Below the pieces are notes generated by a model. That model saw only the letters and a list, made by a program, of their open reading frames with translations. It did not search any database and was not told the origin of the DNA. Shown here piece after piece: positions 1 to 9,872 of a stretch of DNA of 12,307 bases (positions within the stretch are counted from its first letter, which is position 1; the number at the start of each line of letters is the position of its first letter). A program made the translations under genes and the position numbers. The DNA is taken from assembly GCA_910592005.1 (NCBI GenBank), contig CAJVPP010003206.1, positions 1 through 12,307 of the forward strand. The letters run 5' to 3'. Source of the stretch: Funneliformis mosseae. Taxonomy: Eukaryota; Glomeromycota; Glomeromycetes; Glomerales; Glomeraceae.

Positions 1-282
1 ACTTGTAGAATCAGGTTTAAGAAAGCATTAAAAAGGATGATACTTATATCAATCAAATTATAAGTCAAGTATTCAAAGAAGAAAATTTTACTACAAATAA
101 CTACTTATTATTATTACAGTTTTTGATCTTATTTTTAATGAAAGTATAACAATAACAATACTTACTAAAGAAATAATAATTAGTTGTATAAACAAATTAG
201 ATAATAAAAATGTATTTAAATAATTGCTATTTAAATTATTATCATTGATTAAATTTATTTAATATTGACTAAATTACATTTA
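1..282. other. AT-rich spacer, nothing recognised
   Basis: No reading frame with a recognisable protein pattern was found on either strand. The stretch is almost entirely A and T with short A and T runs, and no convincing tandem or inverted repeat was seen. Confidence 0.5.
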
Positions 283-405
283 ATGTTTAAAATAAAAAGA
301 ACAGAAAAGTTGGAAGATAATGATCAGAAAGATGAAGCTAATGATCAAGAATAAGTTAATTATGAAGATGAAGAAGAATTAAAAGAGTGAAGATGAATAA
401 AATTC
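283..405 (+). pseudogene. Short acidic coding-like scrap, unidentified
   Basis: From the ATG at 283 one frame reads as a charged, Asp/Glu/Asn/Gln-rich peptide (for example EDNDQKDEANDQE) up to TAA at 352-354. Past it the same frame continues as VNYEDEEELKE before TGA at about 391. The composition is unlike the surrounding non-coding DNA, which suggests the remnant of an acidic, disordered protein segment. It is too short and too low in complexity to assign. It might be an exon piece of an unknown mobile-element protein, or chance. The stops fit the Gln and Trp decay pattern seen elsewhere in the window, but that is inference. Confidence 0.25.
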
Positions 406-422
406 AAATGTTACGAATGAAT

Positions 423-640
423 TTTTTTCTTAATTTTTTTCATTTTAATTCATTAATTTGACATATTATTAAGAATTTGTAATAAGTATACTAACTTATA
501 TTATAGTATTGTAAAATACCAAAAATAAATATCTATCCAACATAAGCATCTCTTAAACTTTTGTCATGGTATAAGTAAAAACTAAAAATAAGCATCTTCT
601 TATAGCTGATTGGTCAGTTATATTTAATGCATGATGATGA
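423..640. other. AT-rich spacer with a short direct repeat
   Basis: There is no coding signal. An approximate direct repeat of ATAAGCATCTYTTA occurs near 542-555 and again near 588-602, separated by about 45 bp. Its meaning is unknown. Confidence 0.4.
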
Positions 641-945
641 AAAATCCATGAAATTTAATATTATTATACATTAAAATTTCAAATTTTGACATCGGTGATA
701 TAAAATTCTGTGGACTTTTTGTCATTATATATCAAAATTCTGAATTTTAACATTAATAACGTAATATTTTATGAACTTTTATCATTATACGTCAAAATTT
801 TAAATTTTAATATTAGCAACATAATATTCTATGAAATTTTTATCATTATTTATAAAGTTCTGATTTGATATTAGGTAACATAAAATTTTGTTGTTATGCA
901 TTAAAATTTCAAAATTTGATATCAGTTTTTGTTGTCATATGTTAT
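640..945. repeat. About 60-bp tandem repeat array, degenerate
   Basis: At least four diverged units are visible: 662-721, 722-781, 782-842 and a shortened 843-890. A partial or rearranged fifth runs to about 945, and 640-661 may be the tail of an earlier unit. Each unit begins like TCATTATACRTCAAAATT, continues with a TTGA/TTTTGACATC-like core, and ends with a TATAAAATTCTATGRACTTTTT-like segment split between neighbours. Most differences between units are C/T or G/A. The array ends where the 3' end of the pogo relic begins, so it could be subterminal sequence of that element or a pre-existing minisatellite. It encodes nothing recognisable. Confidence 0.8.
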
Positions 946-947
946 AA

Positions 948-2269
948 TTAAAGTTTTTTTCTTTTTATATTTTTCAACTAATTTATCAATTTCTTCATAA
1001 TTAAATCATCTTCTGATCTATCTAATATATTTAAAATAGCATATTTTTTAAAAGAATTAAAAACAATTTGATCTGAAATAGCATTCCATAAACATTTAAT
1101 TCAATCATACACATCACTAATTTTTGCTTTTTTTAAGTTACCTGCTGCTATTATATTAGCATCACCTTTACACATCTATTCATGCTATTCTTTGCATAAA
1201 TTATCTTTAAAAGGCTTGTTAATTGATATATCAAGTGATTAACATACACTAATTAATCCTACAGAAATTACAGCTAAATGAAAATTATGCTGTTTAAATG
1301 TAACTTTTACATTTTTCTCTAAGTGATCTAGAAATGAATCATATATTATCATAGCAGGATTCTTTAACAAATTTTCAAATATATAAAATTTAAATAACAA
1401 ATCAATATAATTTTTCATTAAATCTGATATTATCTATTCATTTCTTAAAACCAATAAACAATACCTTTTGGAATAACTTCATCACAAAGAAGTTATTTTT
1501 CTTTAAAGATACAGATAGGAGGATATTTTGTATCATCTGCAATAATAAAAGCATTTATTAAATTTAGTTAATATAAAATAAAATAAAGATTAACAATTCC
1601 ATATCAGTTGAACAAGTTAAAACTACAGTAAAATGATTTTTATCATTTCCAGTAATACAAATATGTATTATCTTATCTCCTTTATTATTAACAGTTAAAT
1701 TTTTTATCATGTTAAACTAAACAGGAGGAGTTTTATCTATATTGAAAATATTATTTAAATCAAAATTATATTGTATTCTCAACCTTATAATAAATCTTCT
1801 AAATTTTTCTAATTTTGTTTTTAAATCTTCAAATAATTTTTATGAAATTTTAGTTCTTCTTCTTAATGATAGGTTAAATCTTTTCATAAAAGAACTAATT
1901 CAAGAAAAACTTTCTTAAAATTCATATCCTATTGTATATAATGTTTGGATTGTAGATTCTTTAAGAAATTTAGTCTAATAGAAACATAATTAACAGATAA
2001 ACTTTTCTTTCTTTGCTCTATAATCCAAATATATAAAAGATTTTTTGCTTTAGAATAAAAAGCTTTTTTTCCTGAGCTAATACGTTTTTTTTACTTTCTT
2101 TTTTTAATTCTTCACTTTTCTTAATCCATCTTTTAATCATTAGATTATCTAAATTAAAGTGTTTTGTTATAACATTTCTTTCATATTCTTAAATATATAT
2201 AATTACTATTAATTTTTCTTCAACTAAGTATGATGTTCTCTTTCTTGTGCTTACTCTTTTTTTCACCAT
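948..2269 (-). pseudogene. Pogo/Tigger-type DDE transposase relic
   Basis: Read on the minus strand from ATG 2269-2267 (MVKKRVSTRKRTS), this follows the pogo/CENP-B-like transposase order. First comes an N-terminal helix-turn-helix (HFNLDN, RWIKKSEE). After a frameshift in the A-run near 2088-2095, the second DNA-binding part follows (SSGKKAFYSKAK, WIIEQRKKSLSVNYVS). The catalytic core then reads FNIDKTP, GNDKNHFTVVLTC, YPPICIFK, IIYDSFLDHL and SLDISINKPFKD. Candidate catalytic Asp codons are at 1737-1735, 1340-1338 and 1232-1230, giving a DDD triad. The tail has WNAISDQIVFNSFKK. There are several stops and at least three frameshifts, so it is dead. Most stops lie at expected Gln or Trp sites, for example TAG for Trp at 1719-1717, 1187-1185 and 1178-1176, and TGA for Trp at 1103-1101. 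The usual MDETP reads IDKTP, both changes G to A. No terminal inverted repeats of the element were found. The family call is firm; the exact subfamily is not. Confidence 0.88.
1537..1594 (-). other. Possible 58-nt intron or insertion in pogo relic
   Basis: Between the VLTC and YPPICIFK motifs, which are only a few residues apart in most relatives, the minus strand carries extra AT-rich sequence. It begins GTTAATC, contains a TATTAACTAAAT branch-like stretch and ends TTATTGCAG. This looks like a short fungal intron. The exon phases do not rejoin perfectly, which could reflect later indels, or the segment may simply be decayed coding sequence. Confidence 0.35.
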
Positions 2270-2279
2270 CTTTTTAAAA

Positions 2280-2660
2280 ATTAAAAAAAACTTGCAAACA
2301 AGTAAGTATAAAAGTTATTTTTAATAGATGCAAAAAAAATGTTTTTTGTAATAGGTTGAGTAATAGATACAAAAAAAAAATCAATTATTTTATAATAAGT
2401 GGAAAGTAAGTAGATAGATAGGTAGGTAATAAGATATTAAGAAAAAAATTTTTTAGTAAATGGGCAATAGATACAAAAAAATACTTTTTTTTATTAATAA
2501 TAAGCATATAAATAATTGATATAAAAAAAATCTCTCTCTTTTCATAATAAATATATAAACAAGTAATAAATATAAAGAAAAATAATAATTTTTTCTTTTT
2601 TCATAACAATAGATGGATGGATGGTAAGTACAATAAATTTTTTTTTGTGATATACAAAAA
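2280..2660. repeat. Degenerate A-tract/T-tract direct repeats
   Basis: A loosely repeated pattern of the form TAATAGATACAAAAAAA followed by a T-rich stretch and ATAATAAGTA starts near 2321, 2361, 2467, 2514 and 2566. Spacing is irregular at about 40-105 bp. It also includes GATAGATAGGTAGG and GATGGATGG microsatellite pieces. It lies just upstream of the pogo start codon on the minus strand and could be the decayed 5' flank of that element or a separate minisatellite. No coding potential was seen. Confidence 0.5.
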
Positions 2661-3072
2661 TATAATAATTAAAATTAAGTACTTCTACCAATTTTAGTGA
2701 TCATATAATTGCAAAAAAAGAGGTAGTGTTTTATGATAATATAGCAATTAGTAAAACTTAATTGTAAAATTACTTATTTTATAATAAAAATATGAAAATT
2801 TAATTGCTTACATATAATTCATATTTTTGATATTTTTAAATGATTATTATAAATAATATTATGATTTAGTAATTAATATTGAACTGCTGTAATATTAGTA
2901 ATATATCACAGGGTTTGATGTTTAATATTAATTTATGTACATTAAATAATCAATATGCATTTAATGCATATTACTCCTGTGACTTTCTGATATATTATAT
3001 TAATAATACAGATTTTTTATGTAAGAGAAAAAAAGAAAATATATTATTAATTTATGATTAAAAATTACTTCA
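2661..3072. other. AT-rich spacer with a perfect short palindrome
   Basis: No recognisable gene. A perfect inverted repeat with 10-bp arms (AATATGCATT) and a one-base centre spans 2952-2972. Around it are weaker inverted matches between ATATCACAGG near 2904-2913 and CCTGTGA near 2976-2982. An open frame of about 60 codons crosses this area, but its composition is unconvincing as protein. Confidence 0.45.
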
Positions 3073-5160
3073 AAAGAATATGAAATTAAAAGATACTAAT
3101 TTTACACTATTTTTCAATATACTTAAAAAATTAATCAATTCAAGTAATATAAACTTTTTGGATTATACTATCTAACAAAGACAAAAAGGACTCTCTTTTT
3201 ATATTATTTTCTTGTTAGAATTAGAAATAAGTATATTAATGCATTAAAAAAAAATCATAATATTTTAGATCATTCAAATATATCTGATTGAGCTATTGAT
3301 AATTTATTTAATATGTAATTGAGTTCTACATCAAGAGAAAATTGATATGAAAAGAATGTTATATCTTCAATTTACAGGAATAATATTATAAAAGAACTCT
3401 TAAAATATCAAACAAATACAATAATTACAAATATTAATAATTATGAATTAAGAATGCTAATAATAATAATTACTAATACTATTGCATATGACTACTGTTC
3501 TTGCTATTCCTATATTTATAGCAAGTGCAGTTTTAAAGAATAATATATATAATATAAATGTAAATCAAAACTATATACATAATCTATTACTTGTTAATAT
3601 CAATTCTTTAATCTTTTAAATACAGAATTATTATATAGCTCTTTTTTCTTAATCTTTTAATGATTAATTTTGCTAAATAATTTACTCTTTCTAAAGATGA
3701 TTTACTTAACAATCTAATAGTTTATTATTATGATACAGATATTTATGAAAAATGAAAAGATCAATAACTTAGTGATACTATGTTAGTTAATTTATTAAGC
3801 TTAATTTGCATTCAATAGAAGCATATATTAATACTATAAAAATATTTACATTCTTTTTAGAATTTCATGATTATCTTTAATATAATATTATTCTATTAAT
3901 TGTTGATTAGCTAGATCAAATATATTCTTAGAAAATAATTATTATATAACAAAGACAACAATAATCAAAAAAGAATAATTAGATAAAAATTTTAGAGTGT
4001 ATTAATTCTTTTATTCTAATTATGAAATCTTTATATATATCTCTAAATAATCATAAAATTATTATTTTATTATTTTTTTAATTTTGCATACAAATATATT
4101 TTTAAAACAAAAAAATAGTTTGCTAATAAACCTCATTCTTAAAGAATTAATCTTTCATTATAATTAATATTAGATACTTGAAAAAAGATTGCTTCATATA
4201 TTAAAAAAAAATTAAGCTAATTTGTTTAAAGATATGAAATATCTTATACTAAAAATCCTTTAAATGATACTATTTCTTTAGTTTTAAATATTTATGCAAC
4301 AATCTTTAAATCTGATAATTAAAAAAAAATATATTAAGACTTATGTAAAAATATGATATTATTTACTTGATTAAATAAAAAAATTATAATAAAGCATCAT
4401 TATTTTTTCTTTCAGATATTTAGTATTAGAAAATTATTATCATCTTATTCTAAAAAATATCTTGTAATATTTAATGATTATCTTCTAAAAAATTATAATT
4501 TATTAATTCAAAAACAAATAAGAAAAATAGATACATATAAATAACTATTAAAAATAACTCATATTATTAATTATCTTTATTATAATAATATTTTAAAATA
4601 CATTTATTATAATAAAAATATATCTTTATTGTAAAAAAGATTTAATAAGTTTAATCTATTTTTCTTTTAAAATTATTTACAAATGTTAATAATAATACTG
4701 AAAAAAGCAAATGAATAAAAATTAATTAACATAAAAAAAGCTTTTATTACATTTTACATCTTTTAATATAAATGTAAAAGAATAATATTTACCAATGGCT
4801 TTTAATTTAAATTATTCACTATTTAATTTATTAGAAAAATATCATCTTCAAGATTCTTGTAAGATATTATAATCAATATCTAATGATTTTACTTCTTACA
4901 TATTAATAAAATTTATTTCTCATTCATATAATCATATTTATTATCAATATTATTTATAATATTTTGAATATAAATATTTATATTTAAAATATATTAAAAA
5001 TAATCAAAAAGATAAAATTTAATTAATAGAAAATGATGAATCTAAAGATTTATCAAAACAAATATTATTTGATTTTTAAATTACAGAATAATTTAAAATA
5101 ACACTTGAAATATTTATAAAAAATTAATTATTTTATATAAAAATAATATTATATAAATTT
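3073..5160 (+). pseudogene. Large decayed protein-coding relic, unidentified
   Basis: Several plus-strand blocks read as coherent protein when stops are read through, with frameshifts between blocks. They include FFNILKKLINSSNINFLDYT and FYIIFLLELE (about 3097-3230), SD-stop-AIDNLFNM (about 3283-3315), VYYYDTDIYEK and LSDTMLVNLLS (about 3722-3800), EFHDYL with NIILLIVD-stop-LDQIY (about 3860-3928), KKIASYIKKKLS and RYEISYTKNPLNDTISLVLN (about 4184-4290), and MAFNLNYSLFNLLEKYHLQD, ENDESKDLSKQILFDF, TLEIFIKN (about 4794-5128). Stops at 3289-3291, 3343-3345 and 3753-3755 are TGA where Trp reads well. Those at 3316-3318, 3765-3767 and 3908-3910 are TAA or TAG where Gln reads well. The hydrophobic run ending IVDQ resembles a Walker B strand of P-loop NTPases such as RHS/Crinkler-type proteins, but no Walker A was found. 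The function is not established. Coding origin is likely; its extent and whether it is one gene are uncertain. Confidence 0.5.
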
Positions 5161-6390
5161 AATAATAAAATTGAACTAATCAAAATCAATTATTTTAATG
5201 ATAATTAGAAAATGATCAACATAAAAATTGACCAATTATACAAATTTTATTATATTATACTTTATATAAAACTTATATAATTAATTTTATAAAAAAAGAG
5301 TTTTTATAAATTTATATATTATTAAAATTTATTTAATAGTTTTATAAATAATGAATTTGATAAAAACTTTCAATTTTTTATAAATTATTACTCATTTTTA
5401 AAAAGTTTAACTTAAACTATTTTTAATAATAAAAAATTTCTAAGTTTATATAAGTGTATGTATCTGTATATATAATATATATTTGTATATTTGTCATACC
5501 TCTTCATATTTAGTTTTTACTATTTATTTTAAAAACAGAGAATTTTTTTTGGTGAAAAATTCTTATTTATCACATATATCTATCATATGATCATTATACA
5601 GGTAATTTTTTAATTTTTCATATTGTAAAAGTAATATTAATATAGCTGTACTATATAGCCTATGTATAAATAGAAATTGCCTTAATAATATTATTTAAAA
5701 TATTAATATTTGATTAATTTAATTTTAAATAATTAAATTATATAATTAAACTTATAATAAAATTAGAAAAATTTGATTAATTTAAAATAAAAATTAGTTT
5801 AAAACAATAAAAATTAGCTTTAATAAATGTTATTTTTTATAGTATAGACTTATATATTAGTATAAATTAATATATAATTTAATATAATGAAATATTATTA
5901 TTTAATAAGTTTAATAATATTATATTAAATATTTTTAATTATATAAAGTAAAGTATACTTTTAAGAAATAGTTAAAATTTTATAATCATGTGAGTATTTT
6001 CATTTATAATACTATATATATAATAAGATCATAAATAAAATAAGATAATAAAATTAATTTATATTTATTGATTTTAAATAAAAAAATTTTGCTTTAAACT
6101 TAAAATGATTTCTATTTTTAGTTATAAAAGTATTTAGTAATATGAATATATATAATAAAATATTTAATTAAAAAAACTTTATAAATTTTAAAATTATTAT
6201 TTTATTAATATAATGACTATTATTTATAAATTATATTAAATTTTCATATAATTTTCATATAACTTAATATTTATTTATATAATATTATATTTTTTATATT
6301 ATAAAAATATTAGCATTTTAATATTTCATTTTATTTAATTCTATTAGTATATATTCAGAAATACAATAATAAAATTTACACTTTTTAACA
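5161..6390. other. Extremely AT-rich spacer with AT hairpins
   Basis: No coding blocks were found. The sequence is dominated by A/T runs. An imperfect hairpin at 5878-5929 pairs TTTAATATAAT plus ATATTATTA with TAATAATATTATATTAAA, leaving a short bulge on the left. A short direct repeat ATTTGATTAATTTAA occurs near 5708 and 5773. In sequence this AT-rich such symmetry can arise by chance, so none is called functional. Confidence 0.5.
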
Positions 6391-6397
6391 ATATAGA

Positions 6398-6547
6398 ACC
6401 TTTATAATAGAAAAGAAAGAAATAGCTAGAAAAAATCAATTTTACTTTTATATGTCAAATATAATTTTTAAGTTAAAATATATTTAGATTTAATTTTAAT
6501 TCATTTTTTATTTTTTCAGCTATTTTTCTCTTTTTTATTATAAAGGT
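6398..6547. repeat. Long inverted repeat (hairpin element candidate)
   Basis: Arms of 38-39 nt at 6398-6436 and 6510-6547 are reverse complements with a modest number of mismatches. The outer part reads ACCTTTATAATAG on the left and TATTATAAAGGT on the right, and both arms include AGCTA. The arms enclose about 73 bp of AT-rich DNA. This could be a small non-autonomous inverted-repeat element; no clear target duplication was seen. It stops 6 bp short of the neighbouring pogo-type MITE. Confidence 0.6.
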
Positions 6548-6553
6548 CTCATA

Positions 6554-6725
6554 CAGTCAACTCTTATTATAATAAACTCTATATTTTAGACTTTAACTTC
6601 ACTATAAGACTATAATGAAGATTTTAAGAGATTTTATTGATCAATTCACTATAATAAGAGTATTTTTATTATATTTGTTCAAAAAATTTATTATATCAAG
6701 AGTTCACTATATCAAGAATTGATTG
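6554..6725. mobile_element. 172-bp pogo/mariner-type MITE with TA duplication
   Basis: The left end reads CAGTCAACTCTTATTATAAT. The reverse complement of the right end reads CAATCAATTCTTGATATAGT. These terminal inverted repeats differ mainly by transitions, and each is followed by another CTC-TATAATAA-like repeat inside. The element is bounded by TA at 6552-6553 and at 6726-6727, the target duplication of the Tc1/mariner/pogo superfamily. Pogo-like termini usually begin CAGTCGA and contain CTCGTTATAACGAA-type repeats; here the CG steps read CA, TA or TG, as expected after CpG decay. There is no coding capacity. It may have been mobilised by a transposase like the relic at 948-2269. Confidence 0.75.
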
Positions 6726-6727
6726 TA

Positions 6728-6997
6728 TATTCTGCTAATTTATTAGTTATTTCTTTTTTTATATAAATTTAATACTTTCTAGTAATTTTCTTATTATAAT
6801 TATACTAATAAACTTTAAGATTGTAAAAATAATATATTATAAGTCTGATTAAGAATAATTATAGTTCTTTTGAATATATCTTTTCATTATCTTTAGTATC
6901 ATTTAATATAATTTAACTTATAGTAAAACTTTAAGTAAAATATATATTTATACTCAACTTTTAATATTATTTTCTCTAATATAATGTATAAAATTCA
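6728..6997. other. AT-rich spacer, nothing recognised
   Basis: No coding frame, clear repeat or RNA gene could be supported in this stretch. Confidence 0.45.
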
Positions 6998-7167
6998 TGT
7001 GCATAATATGCACATAAGCACATCAAAAATATTTTGTACACAAATAACATTATAAAAATATGCACATTTTGTACATATAAATTATTTTTTTATACATCAT
7101 ATGTACATTAATAATACGTTATATATTAAGCATATATTACATACATATTGTACATATATTATGTAAT
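6998..7167. repeat. Cluster of TGTACA/TGCACA palindromic motifs
   Basis: The cluster opens with a 17-bp near-perfect palindrome at 6998-7014 (TGTGCATA and TATGCACA sharing a centre). It closes with an interrupted palindrome at 7136-7167 whose arms are ATTACATA and TATGTAAT around a central TGTACA. Between them lie further TGTACA, TGCACA, AGCACA and ATGTACA copies. This density of six-base GTAC/GCAC-centred motifs is unusual for the window. It might be a subterminal binding-site array of a non-autonomous element, or a diverged simple repeat. Confidence 0.55.
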
Positions 7168-7522
7168 AAAAGCTGTTTTATTATTCTTTTTTGTAGGCTA
7201 GATTTTTTTATAATACAAAACTTCTCTTTTATAGTTTTAAAAACTGAATAACTGGATTAACTGACTTAAGTATGTAGAAGAAAGTTAGTATTAATTTTGT
7301 TAAAGGAAATATATTAATATTTTTCTTTTTTCTTTAGAATGCCAAAAAACTTCTTTTGTAAGAATACTAGACTAAAATGAACTAAACAAGTAAATAAATA
7401 AATGGAGATATATAAATGAAAGTATGTGAATAAAGGTGAATGTTAATAAAAAATGTTTCTAATATTCTTTTTTTTTGTAAAATATCAGACTTCTTAAATA
7501 ATTAAACTTCACAATAAATATC
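7168..7522. other. AT-rich spacer, nothing recognised
   Basis: No convincing coding block. There is a splice-acceptor-like TTTCTTTAG at about 7331-7339 followed by an ATG, but the downstream frame closes quickly and resembles no known protein. Confidence 0.4.
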
Positions 7523-7716
7523 ATTAGGTAGTTAATATAGTAAGTGTGATAATAGCATTATAAAAATAACTCTAATGCTATTTTTATTTATTTAATTTTT
7601 TAAATGGAATGGTAGAGTTATAATAGTAATTTAAAATGAAATGATAGGATTATAATAGTAATTTAATAAATTAATAATCTAGTTATATTAATTCAGATTC
7701 AAAACTATTACCTAAT
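7523..7716. mobile_element. Candidate small inverted-repeat element
   Basis: The stretch starts ATTAGGTAGTT (7523-7533) and ends AACTATTACCTAAT (7703-7716), a short imperfect terminal inverted repeat. Inside are a perfect 10-bp stem (AATAGCATTA at 7551-7560 with TAATGCTATT at 7573-7582) and two 31-bp direct repeats at 7602-7632 and 7634-7664 that differ mostly by G to A. No target duplication is evident, so the boundaries are tentative. Confidence 0.4.
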
Positions 7717-8365
7717 TTTTTAAAATACTTTTTTTCTTATATTGTTGGCTTGGTATCTGTAAACTTAAATGATAAATTTTTAATTCAATCTGTCGAATTA
7801 AATACAAGATAATATTACAATCACGTCTATATGAAAATATAACAAAAGGTAATAGCAAATAAATTTAATGATTCCTTTATTGAACTCTTGATTTATCCTA
7901 AAACCTTAACTTGAGTTACTTTTTAACTCAAAAGAAAATACAAGATATTTATATAAAATGAAATAATATAAAATCAATTATAACAAATATAATATATATA
8001 ATAAATATAAATATAATAAATATAATTCATTTATCTAATTTGTTCACTTGATCAACGTTGATAACTTTAGCAACTTTGTCAACTTTATTAACTATATTGA
8101 TCATTTAGATCACATGACCTATTTTTAGTATAATCACAGATCACAGCTTTAACATATTTTTTTCTACACATTTTTTTTTTACATATCGCTTACTTTAGTG
8201 ATTTTAATAAGTTTTTGATTAAAAATGTCATAACAAATAACAAATTTTTTTACATTTATTAACTTAACTGATACTACTCTCCCATCTATACTATACTTAT
8301 TTATCACATATTCCTTTTATATATAGTTTTTACAATAATGATAATAATAAAAATTACAATATATT
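7717..8365. other. AT-rich spacer with short hairpins
   Basis: No gene was found. Perfect short stems occur at 7779-7802 (TTTAATTC with GAATTAAA) and 7911-7931 (TTGAGTTA with TAACTCAA). A 12-bp palindrome ATCAACGTTGAT lies at 8051-8062, followed by several CAACTTT/TAACT-like repeats to about 8100. An ATA-rich microsatellite covers about 7975-8025. The end of this spacer lies just upstream of the hAT relic and should contain its lost 5' end, but no terminal repeat was identified. Confidence 0.5.
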
Positions 8366-9199
8366 AAAAGAAAAAATCAAAATCCTGATCATTTAAAAAA
8401 GAAATTTAACTTTTAAATCATCTTGGCAAATAGAATAACTTTAGTTAAAATATCAAATTATTGATAATAAAAATTTTATATTTTGTACTATTGTCAAAAA
8501 GCAAAAGGTAATAGTTTATGAGCAAACATTAGGATGTGATACTATAAAATTAAAATTTATTAAAAAATACGAAAATTCAGTTAAATACAAAAATTCTTTA
8601 CAAATTCTTAATTCAAACTAAATTGGTATTAAAAGAGGCATAAATCAAATGTTAGAAATATACATAAATAATTTAATTACTCAAATACGCAATATTTACT
8701 TTCTTATTTCATAAAATATTACTATTAATATTTATTCTGATTTAGCTAATTTAGTTAATTATTAAAAAGAACATCCTATATTTATGGTTAATAATATTCC
8801 TTTACAAGTACTTTGACCACCAACTTTACCATAATATAATCAACAAAAAACATTTAGATCTAATTATGCAATATTACAAATAAAGTTAATGGATATGAAT
8901 TATTAGTATCTTTAACACGCTCAATTAAAAAAAACAGTAATTAATAAAATAAAATTGTCATCATATTAGAGTTTATTAGTAAATGAAAGTAATACAATAT
9001 CAAAAGGCAAAAAATATTAGTTCTAGTTTCAAAATATATAGTTAATAATATTTTAACCTTACACTATTTAGAAATTACTGCAGTATCTGATATTTTTGCA
9101 GAATCATTATTTGAAGTAATTAATTTATTTATTTTATAAAAAGAATTACTTGCAAATAAATTATATCATTTAAAAAGTGATGGTTATCAAATATGACAG

Positions 9200-9270
9200 G
9201 TTTGTATTTAATTAATAATTTATTAATTAATAATTTTATAATATATTAATTAGTAATTAATTATTTATAG
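9200..9270 (+). other. 71-nt intron retained in hAT relic
   Basis: GTTTGTATTT at the left and TTATTTATAG at the right bound an AT-only segment. Removing it joins ATG ACA G to GT ATT AGA, giving M-T-G-I-R immediately after the SDG block. That matches the usual hAT spacing (SDGAxxMTGxxxG). One base appears lost just upstream in the exon. Confidence 0.75.
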
Positions 9271-9872
9271 GTATTAGAAATAGGTTAGCTACTTTATTAA
9301 AAAAAAGAAATCCTTATTTGTCTTCAAATAATTATATTGCATATCAGTTACATTTAGTAGCTGAAGATATTACAAAAGAAGTTTCTTATTTTAATAGTTA
9401 TAAGGAAATAATTAAATTTATTTATACTTTTTTCTAATTTTTACAAATGAATGTATGAATTAGAATTAATACAAGAAAGTAGTAAAAATCCTAATTTAGC
9501 AATTTTAAATATTGTTGATATAAGATGGCTTTTTTAAACAATAGTTATTAATAATTTTCATCAAATTATTGATGATATTCATTTAATATTAATTTAACAA
9601 AAAAAAACATATTCAATAGCTAATTTTTTACATTAAGCACTTATTACAGAATTTTATATTTTTACAAAATTTTTGGTTGATATTCTTTCAACTTTAAAAT
9701 CTAATTTTCCAATCAGATTATGTATCTTTAGCTGAAACTTATTAACAATTATCAATGATAATTAAATCTATAACATTAGATTTAATTAGAAATGAAAATT
9801 CTTTATCACATTATGGTATTCATTTAGCTAATTATATTAATAAATATAATTTATCAGATAATGATTTACCAG

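Noticed and set aside
640..945. CRISPR array
   Set aside because: The repeats are directly adjacent, diverged and lack unique spacers. They form a tandem array in a eukaryotic context.
2879..3061. 60-codon open frame
   Set aside because: It starts at TTG, has low-complexity composition, spans a DNA palindrome and resembles no protein I recognise. It is probably chance.
5161..6390. Replication origin or scaffold attachment region
   Set aside because: The AT content and small palindromes would fit, but nothing distinguishes this stretch from other spacers in the window.
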